A stretch of 11,497 bases of DNA from CAZEYI01 sp964422855 (GTDB taxonomy: Bacteria > Patescibacteriota > Gracilibacteria > Absconditabacterales > Absconditicoccaceae). The notes beneath the pieces were generated by a model that saw only the letters and a list, made by a program, of their open reading frames with translations, had not been told where the DNA came from and ran no database searches. This document shows, in pieces, positions 7,100-11,497 of the stretch; the stretch's first letter is position 1; the number at the start of each line of letters is the position of its first letter. The translations under genes and the position numbers were made by a program. Location of the stretch: assembly GCA_964422855.1 (NCBI GenBank), contig CAYRCS010000028.1, forward strand, positions 1 to 11,497, read 5' to 3'.

Positions 7100-7447
7100 T
7101 TACTTAACGACTTCAGCACAGATTTTATCAAAGACAGCTGGGAACGCCAAAGCGATATTGGACAATACTTTTCTATCCAATTGTACGCCCTTCGCAGCAA
7201 CTGCACCAGCAAATCTACTATAAGAAATACCTTTTGCTCTAACAGCAGCAGACAATCTCTCAATCCAGAGCTTTCTGAATTCTCTCTTCTTTTCTTTTCT
7301 ACCCTTATAAGCATGCTGTCCTTGTTTTACCAAAGCAGCTCTTACTTGCTTATATACCTTGCTTCTACCAAGTCTAAATCCTTTAGCAGCAGCGAGGAAT
7401 TTGCTATGTCTTCTCTGTTTTGTAAGACCGTTCTTTACTCTAACCAT
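7100..7447 (-). CDS. rplT: Large-subunit ribosomal protein bL20
   Basis: The protein has 115 residues, standard for bL20. It begins MVRVKNGLTKQRRHSKFLAA, matching the family's MxRVKxGxxxRxRHKKxLxxAKGF, then GFRLGRSKVYKQVRAALVKQ, HAYKGRKEKKREFRKLWIER and a C-terminal SYSRFAGAVAAKGVQLDRKV with LSNIA. bL20 binds 23S rRNA early in 50S assembly and in several bacteria autoregulates the infC-rpmI-rplT mRNA. No obvious bL20-binding mimic was identified here. No TGA codon is used. It follows rpmI by 6 nt. Confidence 0.97.
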   Translation of the reverse strand: MVRVKNGLTKQRRHSKFLAAAKGFRLGRSKVYKQVRAALVKQGQHAYKGRKEKKREFRKLWIERLSAAVRAKGISYSRFAGAVAAKGVQLDRKVLSNIALAFPAVFDKICAEVVK

Positions 7448-7453
7448 GATGGA

Positions 7454-7654
7454 CTACTTGTATGGGATTAAAAGTTTCAATGATCTGATATCAGCCTTCG
7501 AAGCCAACTTTCCATAAGGACGACTCTTGTTATTTTTTTTCTTCTTGTTTGTAAGAAGATGGTTGTTGCAGGCTTTTTTGAAAACCAACTTACCAGATTT
7601 AGTTTTGTGGACTCTCTTTTTTGCTCCACTGTGTGATTTGATACCCTTACGCAT
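7454..7654 (-). CDS. rpmI: Large-subunit ribosomal protein bL35
   Basis: The protein has 66 residues. It reads MRKGIKSHSGAKKRVHKTKS, then GKLVFKKACNNHLLTNKKKK, with the family's KTxxxxKKRFKxTxxGKVxxxxAxxxHxLxxKxxK pattern and a C-terminal ADIRSLKLLIPY equivalent to the usual DxxRIKRMLPY. No TGA codon is used; it ends with TAG. It begins 4 nt after infC ends, the standard infC-rpmI-rplT order. Confidence 0.95.
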   Translation of the reverse strand: MRKGIKSHSGAKKRVHKTKSGKLVFKKACNNHLLTNKKKKNNKSRPYGKLASKADIRSLKLLIPYK

Positions 7655-7658
7655 CTAA

Positions 7659-8219
7659 CTATTGCTTCTTAGCGAATAAAATAATGCTGAATCCATGTAC
7701 TTCTTCTTTTGGAGCAGCATCTCTTGGTCTACCATATAGTAAGAGATCATTTTGCAGCTTCATAAGCTTTTCTTTTGCTTTAGGAGCAAATATCTTCTCC
7801 CTTCATCTCAATCTAATTGAGAACTTTACTGCATGACCATCTCCCAAGAACTCTATAGCATGCTGTACCTTGATCGCCAAGTCATTGTCTCCTATCGCGT
7901 ATCATATCTTAATTTCTTTCATATCCAGTTTTTTCTGTTTCTTTCTCTTTTCTTTTTCTTCTTTGCCTTTTTCGTATTGGTGTTTACCATAATCTACGAT
8001 CTTAGCTGTTGATATCATTTTATCTCTATCGTATGATATTTGCACCAAATCCAAACCACATTCATCTTTGAGCTCTAGAGCCTTTTGTCTAGTCAATATT
8101 CCGATATTCTGACCATTTTGATCAATCACGAGAATATTTGGCGCTTTGATGTTTTCGTTGATAAAGATTGGCATTGGACCTCTTTGTTGGGAATTGGGTA
8201 CAAAGGATCTTTTTTCCAT
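7659..8219 (-). CDS. infC: Translation initiation factor IF-3
   Basis: The protein has 186 residues with an N-domain (FINENIKAPNILVIDQNGQN, then GLDLVQISYD and AKIVDYGKHQYE), a Lys/Glu-rich linker, and a C-domain KEIKIGYAIGDNDLAIKVQH followed by VKFSIRLRGREKIF. TGA encodes Gly106 (7902-7904) and Gly139 (7803-7805); Gly139 is the conserved Gly of the LRFRGRE motif. IF-3 prevents premature 50S joining and checks the initiator tRNA. The start is placed at ATG 8219; MPIFINENIK, 15 codons later, is an alternative. An ATG start is notable because infC in many bacteria uses a rare start codon such as AUU for autoregulation. It ends with TAG. Confidence 0.96.
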
Positions 8220-8256
8220 ACAATATAGATAATATAAAATCCTGGTGTTATGAACA

Positions 8257-8331
8257 TACTCCCGACGGGATTTGAACCCGTGATCTCCACCGTGAGAGGG
8301 TGGCGTCATAACCGGACTAGACTACGAGAGC
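8257..8331 (-). tRNA. tRNA-Glu (CUC)
   Basis: 75 nt. The acceptor stem is GCUCUCG with CGGGAGU (two G-U pairs, including G1-U72), the anticodon stem is CCACC/GGTGG with loop CTCTCAC giving anticodon CUC, the T arm is ACGGG-TTCAAAT-CCCGT, and the discriminator is A73. The first pair being G-U is unusual for tRNA-Glu. CCA is not encoded. It is the last tRNA before infC in this cluster, 37 nt upstream of its ATG. Confidence 0.88.
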
Positions 8332-8388
8332 GTTCCGCCAAAGCGAGACAATCACGCAACTCTTCCGAACCAAGACAAGGCATTAATT

Positions 8389-8462
8389 TGCCCATGCTTG
8401 GAATCGAACCAAGAACCTACAGCTTAGAAGGCTGTCGCTCTATCCAATTGAGCTACATGAGC
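8389..8462 (-). tRNA. tRNA-Arg (UCU)
   Basis: 74 nt. The acceptor stem is GCUCAUG with CAUGGGC (one U-G pair), the D arm is GCTCAATTGGATAGAGC, the anticodon stem is ACAGC/GCTGT with loop CTTCTAA giving anticodon UCU (reads AGA/AGG), the T arm is CTTGG-TTCGATT-CCAAG, and the discriminator is A73. AGA is the main arginine codon in the neighbouring genes, which fits. CCA is not encoded. Confidence 0.94.
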
Positions 8463-8509
8463 GTGACTAAGAAGCTCCATACAAGCTCCGACTGCGACAT
8501 AGAATAATT

Positions 8510-8583
8510 TGGACCCTAGGGGAGTCGAACCCCTCACCTCCTCGGTGCAAACGAGGCGCTCTAGCCAAATGAGCTAAGGGCCC
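8510..8583 (-). tRNA. tRNA-Ala (UGC)
   Basis: 74 nt. The acceptor stem is GGGCCCU with AGGGUCC, including the G3-U70 pair that marks alanine tRNAs, the anticodon stem is CCTCG/CGAGG with loop TTTGCAC giving anticodon UGC, the T arm is AGGGG-TTCGACT-CCCCT, and the discriminator is A73. CCA is not encoded. Confidence 0.96.
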
Positions 8584-8608
8584 AGCTAGATAATATAGAA
8601 TAGAACTT

Positions 8609-8691
8609 TGGGCAGAGCAGGATTCGAACCTGCGTAGCCGTGAGGCGGCGGATTTACAGTCCGCAGTAATTGACCGCTCTACCATCTGCCC
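8609..8691 (-). tRNA. tRNA-Tyr (GUA)
   Basis: 83-nt class II tRNA. The acceptor stem GGGCAGA/UCUGCCC is perfectly paired, the anticodon stem is GCGGA/TCCGC with loop CTGTAAA giving anticodon GUA, there is a long variable arm, the T arm is GCAGG-TTCGAAT-CCTGC, and the discriminator is A73. It starts 10 nt after the small membrane protein gene ends. CCA is not encoded. Confidence 0.94.
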
Positions 8692-8701
8692 ATGTACAAC
8701 A

Positions 8702-8941
8702 CTATTGTAATTGCAATGCTGTTGGATCAGATACTGATTGTGTATTAGCTACGCCAAACATTATCAAGAACCCTATAACAATCACCACAAACCCAAATGC
8801 AAGATAACCGTTTCTTGTTGATCATAAGTGTTGGTCAGCTCGAGATATAGAACCAAACATTTCGGTAAGATTAGCTGAGAAATACATCAAAGCAAATCAT
8901 CCTCATACCACAAATAGACCAGTAACAATGCGTCCCAACAT
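8702..8941 (-). CDS. Small two-helix membrane protein of unknown function
   Basis: A 79-residue protein visible only when TGA is read as Gly. In-frame TGAs encode Gly13 (8903-8905), Gly15 (8897-8899) and Gly40 (8822-8824). It has a membrane helix from about residue 4 to 21 (IVTGLFVVGGGFALMYFSAN), a polar middle containing MFGSISRADQHLGSTRNGY, and a second helix from about 46 to 64, then a short polar tail ending at TAG. Small two-helix proteins with a central polar F-G segment occur widely in CPR genomes, but I cannot name a family. It lies between tRNA-Gly(UCA) and tRNA-Tyr, 24 and 10 nt away, on the same strand, so it is probably made from the tRNA precursor transcript. Coding is supported by an intact frame, glycine-consistent TGAs inside helix one, and membrane-protein composition. 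Confidence 0.75.
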
Positions 8942-8965
8942 ATGGAATTTTGTAAGACAGTAATA

Positions 8966-9039
8966 AGCGGACAACGGGACTCGAACCCGTACGGACAGAG
9001 CTGAAGTCTGCCATGCTACACCAATTACATCATATCCGC
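8966..9039 (-). tRNA. tRNA-Gly (UCA), decodes UGA as glycine
   Basis: 74 nt. The acceptor stem is GCGGAUA with UGUCCGC (one U-G pair), the D arm is ATGT-AATTGGTGT-AGCAT, the anticodon stem is GCAGA/TCTGT (one G-U) with loop CTTCAGC giving anticodon UCA, the T arm is ACGGG-TTCGAGT-CCCGT, and the discriminator is U73. UCA reads UGA. The bases that bacterial glycyl-tRNA synthetase is known to use (G1-C72, C2-G71, G3-C70, U73, C35) are present. A tryptophan UGA tRNA would normally carry G73, and tRNA-Sec has a longer acceptor/T-arm domain and a large variable arm; neither fits. It is the first gene after a good promoter and leads the tRNA-infC block. CCA is not encoded. Confidence 0.95.
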
Positions 9040-9140
9040 AGCTCAACGCAATACAAAAAAAGCGCGTCGGTAGATATATCTAAAGATTAGATTGCCAAAA
9101 GCAAGGTCTTTTGATACATTTTGCTGCTAGATGTCCTTCG

Positions 9141-9168
9141 ATGATACATTTCCAGCCGCGAAAGTCAA
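9141..9168 (-). promoter_or_regulatory. Promoter of the tRNA-Gly(UCA) unit
   Basis: On the minus strand, TTGACT (9163-9168) and TATCAT (9141-9146) are 16 nt apart, the closest match to the sigma-70 consensus seen in the window. Transcription would start near 9134, leaving about 95 nt of leader before tRNA-Gly(UCA). A near-consensus promoter suits a tRNA that has to serve UGA codons in most genes. Confidence 0.55.
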
Positions 9169-9220
9169 GAAAAAATGAGGGATCGAGCAGAATGAGCATA
9201 TTCTAGCGAAATATACAATA

Positions 9221-9250
9221 TTGTTTGATTTTTGGCTACCTTTGGATAAA
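9221..9250 (+). promoter_or_regulatory. Candidate promoter of the FKBP lipoprotein gene
   Basis: TTGTTT (9221-9226) and GATAAA (9245-9250) are 18 nt apart, placing transcription start near 9257. The match is moderate; TATACAAT at 9213-9220 is an alternative -10 without a clear -35. Confidence 0.3.
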
Positions 9251-9282
9251 GACAAGGACGTTTTATGTTTATAGCAACACAA

Positions 9283-9903
9283 ATGAAAAAAATAGGAATA
9301 ATGGGATTGGTGGCAAGTACTATCCTCCTCAGTGCATGCAGCAAACAAACAGACACTACTTTATCTATAGATCCAGCAAATATGACTCCATGTATACAGG
9401 CAGTTCAAGACTATCTAGACAAAGCTGACATGCAATGACAAGGCACAGCAGTCAAAGCAACAGACGCTATCGTAGTAGATTATATAGGAAGACTCGAAGA
9501 CGGTACAGTATTTGATACGAGTGTTAAGGATGTAGCAGTAGCTTGTGGCAAATATGCCTCTGGTAGAAACTATGACGAAGGCTTGGGCTTCACGGTAGGC
9601 GCAGGACAGATGATCGCAGGCTTTGACAAAGGTGTGGTAGATATGAAATTGGGGCAGACGAAAAGTATAACAATCCCAGCTGCAGAAGCATACGGTGAAC
9701 GATCAGAAAAGAACATCTACCCTATCCAAAAGAAAGACTTCCCACAATCAGAAGGCCTAGCTGTAGGAGCCAAGGTACAGACATCATATGGACAGGTATT
9801 GACAGTAAATAAGATAGAATGAGATACTATCTACCTCGATGGTAATCACGAACTTGCAGGTAAAGACCTCATATTTGATATCACTATCAAGAAAATTAAC
9901 TAA
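9283..9903 (+). CDS. SlyD-like FKBP-type peptidyl-prolyl isomerase, lipoprotein
   Basis: A 206-residue protein with a lipoprotein signal MKKIGIMGLVASTILLSAC; lipobox LSAC, lipidated Cys19. The mature part has an FKBP domain: IVVDYIGRLEDGTVFDTS (63-80), FTVGAGQMIAGFDKGVVDMK (103-122) and SITIPAAEAYGER (128-140). Between about 141 and 190 an insert-in-flap region follows SlyD order, ending YLDGNHELAGKDLIFDITIK (compare LDFNHPLAGKTLTFEV). TGA encodes Gly52 (9436-9438) and Gly180 (9820-9822). It should be anchored outside the membrane and assist folding of exported proteins. A second start at 9265 (six residues longer) has an AAGGA 6 nt upstream, the only Shine-Dalgarno-like match seen here; 9283 is preferred for its classical MKK signal. 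SlyD itself is usually cytosolic, so the exported form is notable. A terminator follows. Confidence 0.9.
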
Positions 9904-9921
9904 TAAAGGAGAATGTAAGTC

Positions 9922-9949
9922 AAAAAATGCACATTTCTGTGCATTTTTT
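9922..9949 (+). terminator. Rho-independent terminator after the FKBP gene
   Basis: AAAAAATGCACA (9922-9933), loop TTTC, and TGTGCATTTTTT (9938-9949) form a perfect 12-bp stem whose right arm ends in a T6 tract. It lies 18 nt after the TAA. The A/T symmetry means it could act on both strands, but only the plus strand has a gene running into it. Confidence 0.9.
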
Positions 9950-9976
9950 GCATATAATACAATAAATCAATATTAT
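9948..9976 (+). promoter_or_regulatory. Candidate promoter of the toxin-like gene pair
   Basis: TTGCAT (9948-9953) and TATTAT (9971-9976) are exactly 17 nt apart. The -35 overlaps the last T residues of the terminator. Transcription would start near 9983, leaving about 24 nt before the ATG at 10007. A TATAAT also occurs at 9953-9958 but lacks a good -35 at the right distance. Confidence 0.45.
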
Positions 9977-10006
9977 ATATGTGTTATATGTAAAATTCAC
10001 AATAAT

Positions 10007-11041
10007 ATGAATCAAGAAAAGAGGAAACCAATCGAGGAACAAAAAACTAATAATACTGAAAGTGAAGAAACTCTCTCAGAAGAAATTTTAATAAACTTAG
10101 ATAACAATAAACAAAGCTCTTTAATTAAAAAAATTCTCTATCAGATAAAAAAGAATAAAACAGCCTTGTCTCATGCAGCCGATTTGACATTTTTAGCCAA
10201 CTATAAAATGGCATACGAAGCATACATAGGGAAAACAATGGCATGAGAAAAACTAACTGCAACAGAAAGGGCTGGATACGCATCGATGGCAAGCACTGCA
10301 GCATTGTGATATGCTCTTTTGTCATATGGAGCAGCAACAGGGGATATAAGCGCTGCATGGATAGGAGCAAAGGCATATGGAGCTTCACGAATTATATGGA
10401 TAACAACAAAAGGGTGACAAATTGCTATACCAAAAATCAAAAACATGTTCAAATGGATGAATAATGAAGGGAAGGTATATGTAGAACAAAAATGACGATC
10501 GGATACGACAACAGAAGTAGAAAAAGATAGCCACGAACAAGATGTGGAAATAGAAAAAGATAATCTACAAAATAAAACCCAAAATACCCCACAAGATGAT
10601 ATAGAAAAAAACATCCGAGATTATACAGAACGTCAACCCATAAAAAATATATTTGCCCTCAACGAACAACTACCAGAAAGTGACGATAGTGGCGAACCAT
10701 ACATATATAGATGAATGTACAATATAGACATCGAAACAGCACGCAACATCATGCAGCACGAAGGACTCAAAATAGACAAACTAGAGGAATGAGAAGATAT
10801 CTGTTTCACGTCAGGTAAAGCATTCAACGCTGGAGCAATAAAATATGCTTCATGATGAAACAAGGATTTGTCGATTATCATACAGATCCCAAGAATAGAG
10901 CTCAAAAAAAATCACATCTGATCATCCGGTGCAGCAGACAAAGTAACAGTAAGTAAAGATATACCAGCAAAAATACTACAAACCTGATCTATATTTGTGA
11001 TAAACTATGCTAAACAAAGACTAGAAAAAATAGTATTTTAA
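10007..11041 (+). CDS. Putative polymorphic toxin: pre-toxin TG-like region and ART-like C-terminus
   Basis: A 344-residue protein, readable only with TGA = Gly (10 TGAs: residues 80, 101, 137, 163, 236, 262, 283, 284, 305, 327). Residues 1-50 are charged and low in complexity, with no signal peptide. Residues 58-111 include FLANYKMAYEAYIGKTMAGE and KLTATERAGYA, resembling the pre-toxin TG (PT-TG) domain, whose core is a GKDxxTGExLxxxER pattern, and continue into an Ala/Gly-rich hydrophobic stretch (92-142). Residues 160-228 are an acidic, Gln/Asn/Asp-rich linker. Residues 231-327 hold PYIYRGMYNID (Arg235), DICFTSGKAFNAGAIKYASG (264-283), SIIIQIPRIEL and DKVTVSKDIPAKIL, an order reminiscent of R-S-E ADP-ribosyltransferases, though the expected final Glu is not clear. 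The domain calls are from memory of motif patterns, not from a search; the coding call is firm. Confidence 0.7.
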
Positions 11042-11054
11042 TAGAAGCTGTGCC

Positions 11055-11497
11055 ATGAAAAACAATAGAAATAAACAATATACAGAACACTCCACATGAG
11101 ATAGCTACTATGATAGCACAGCCTTTGGTTACGAAGAACTAGGGAACCCATGAGTAATACATTTTTATAAAGCATACAAAAAACATATCTCACGCGAGCA
11201 ACTAACCATGTATCATCGCATACATCATTATCTAAGCAAAAAAAATATCCCCGCTCTCCCTATAGTATGAGAATACGAGAATACAAAATATCAAAATATA
11301 AAACTCCATATACTTGATTTAGATGCTGATAATATAGGGATTGCATCTAACGTAAATGGACATCAAGTACAGTATATAACACATCCTGAATACATCGATG
11401 GAGATCCAATGCGTTTCCGAGTAGGGAAGAGAAATTGTGAAAACATTATCTCTCATCTTGTTTCCTGGCTATATGGTCAATGAATATATATACCTGG
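11055..11497 (+). CDS. Unidentified protein, 3' partial, downstream partner of the toxin-like gene
   Basis: It begins 13 nt after the preceding stop at ATG 11055 and runs off the window end; 147 residues are visible. TGA encodes Gly at residues 15, 33, 72 and 143. The N-terminus is polar. The segment VIHFYKAYKKHISREQLTMY (34-53), then HRIHHYLSKKNIPALPIVGE (54-73) recalls the N-lobe of phosphotransferase-like kinases of the SrkA/APH type (VVKFYRP..S.EQ...EH.F...L....IP...P), but the catalytic Lys position would be His36, so this is a weak idea. Its close spacing to the toxin-like gene makes an immunity or accessory role conceivable. I do not recognise the family with confidence. Confidence 0.6.

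Larger units (their letters stand above)
9040..9264. other. Divergent intergenic region
   Basis: About 225-240 nt separate tRNA-Gly(UCA) (-) from the FKBP lipoprotein gene (+). It holds a minus-strand promoter (9141-9168) with a leader of roughly 95 nt, and a weaker plus-strand promoter (9221-9250). The leader contains a 12-bp palindrome TAGATATATCTA at 9071-9082 of unknown significance. Open frames here are short, of odd composition and overlap the lipoprotein start; I see no convincing gene. Confidence 0.6.

Noticed and set aside
7085..7471. Plus-strand open frames opposite rplT, rpsD, rpsK and other ribosomal genes
   Set aside because: The minus-strand products are unmistakable ribosomal proteins; the opposing frames carry no domain and are explained by codon composition.
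9071..9082. Palindrome TAGATATATCTA as an operator
   Set aside because: It is short and AT-rich, close to what chance gives in such sequence, and no regulator gene is adjacent; kept only as a note within the intergenic entry.
9127..9348. Minus-strand open frames opposite the FKBP gene start
   Set aside because: They overlap the lipoprotein signal region and the promoter zone, have Ser/Phe/Cys-rich composition unlike neighbouring proteins, and show no family motif.
10125..10614. Long minus-strand open frames opposite the toxin-like gene
   Set aside because: They are antisense shadows: the plus frame is continuous with TGA = Gly, while these are rich in Ser, Met and Leu and have no recognisable motif.
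656..11497. UGA read as tryptophan (Mycoplasma-type code) or as selenocysteine
   Set aside because: UGA positions align with conserved Gly, Trp is encoded by TGG in the same genes, and the UCA tRNA has glycine-type U73 and acceptor pairs. The many UGAs in ribosomal proteins and normal tRNA arm lengths do not fit selenocysteine.
1..11497. CRISPR arrays, insertion sequences, integrase or attachment sites
   Set aside because: I saw no regularly spaced repeats, no transposase or integrase motifs, and no duplicated tRNA ends.

Overview
The window comes from an AT-rich bacterium that reads UGA as glycine (translation table 25). It is therefore most likely a member of Absconditabacteria (SR1) or Gracilibacteria in the Patescibacteria/CPR. 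Read with the standard code, most genes here appear broken. Read with UGA = Gly, every break closes, and 42 in-frame UGA codons fall inside intact reading frames, many at invariant glycines (uS9 GRRKT, Cmk DGRDIGT, RpoA RGFGHTLGNALRR, uS11 RGTGMGRD, IF-3 LRGRE). None of the 21 stop codons seen is UGA (15 UAA, 6 UAG). The window also carries the decoder: a tRNA with anticodon UCA and glycine identity features (U73, G1-C72, C2-G71, G3-C70, C35) at 8966-9039 on the minus strand.

Layout. Positions 1-661 (+): two tandem small membrane proteins of the VirB2/TrbC-like (T4SS pilin-like) type. Positions 656-1895 (-): cmk and adk, sharing a transcript behind their own weak promoter. Positions 1965-1988: intrinsic terminator of the ribosomal operon. 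Positions 2008-6899 (-): one dense operon, transcribed in the order bS21-like, rplU, infA, rpmJ, rpsM, rpsK, rpsD, rpoA, rplQ, rplM, rpsI. Positions 6994-7079: tRNA-Leu(UAA), bracketed by a perfect 10-bp inverted repeat. Positions 7100-8219 (-): infC-rpmI-rplT. Positions 8257-9039 (-): tRNA genes for Glu, Arg, Ala and Tyr, a small two-helix membrane protein, and tRNA-Gly(UCA) at the promoter-proximal end. Positions 9040-9282: a divergent promoter region. Positions 9283-9903 (+): a lipoprotein of the SlyD-like FKBP type, followed by a terminator. Positions 10007-11497 (+): a gene pair whose first member looks like a polymorphic toxin (pre-toxin TG-like segment plus a possible ADP-ribosyltransferase-like C-terminus), followed 13 nt later by an unidentified gene cut by the window end.

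How it fits together. From about 9134 down to 2008 the minus strand is nearly all translation machinery. The UGA-decoding tRNA leads this block, and several products of the block (RpoA, uS9, uS11, uS13, uS4, bL36, IF-1, IF-3) themselves need that tRNA to be made in full. No Shine-Dalgarno motif is seen before most starts. The plus-strand genes at both ends (pilin-like, exported FKBP, toxin-like pair) suggest cell-surface and inter-cell interaction functions, which would suit an epibiotic or predatory lifestyle; that last point is inference.
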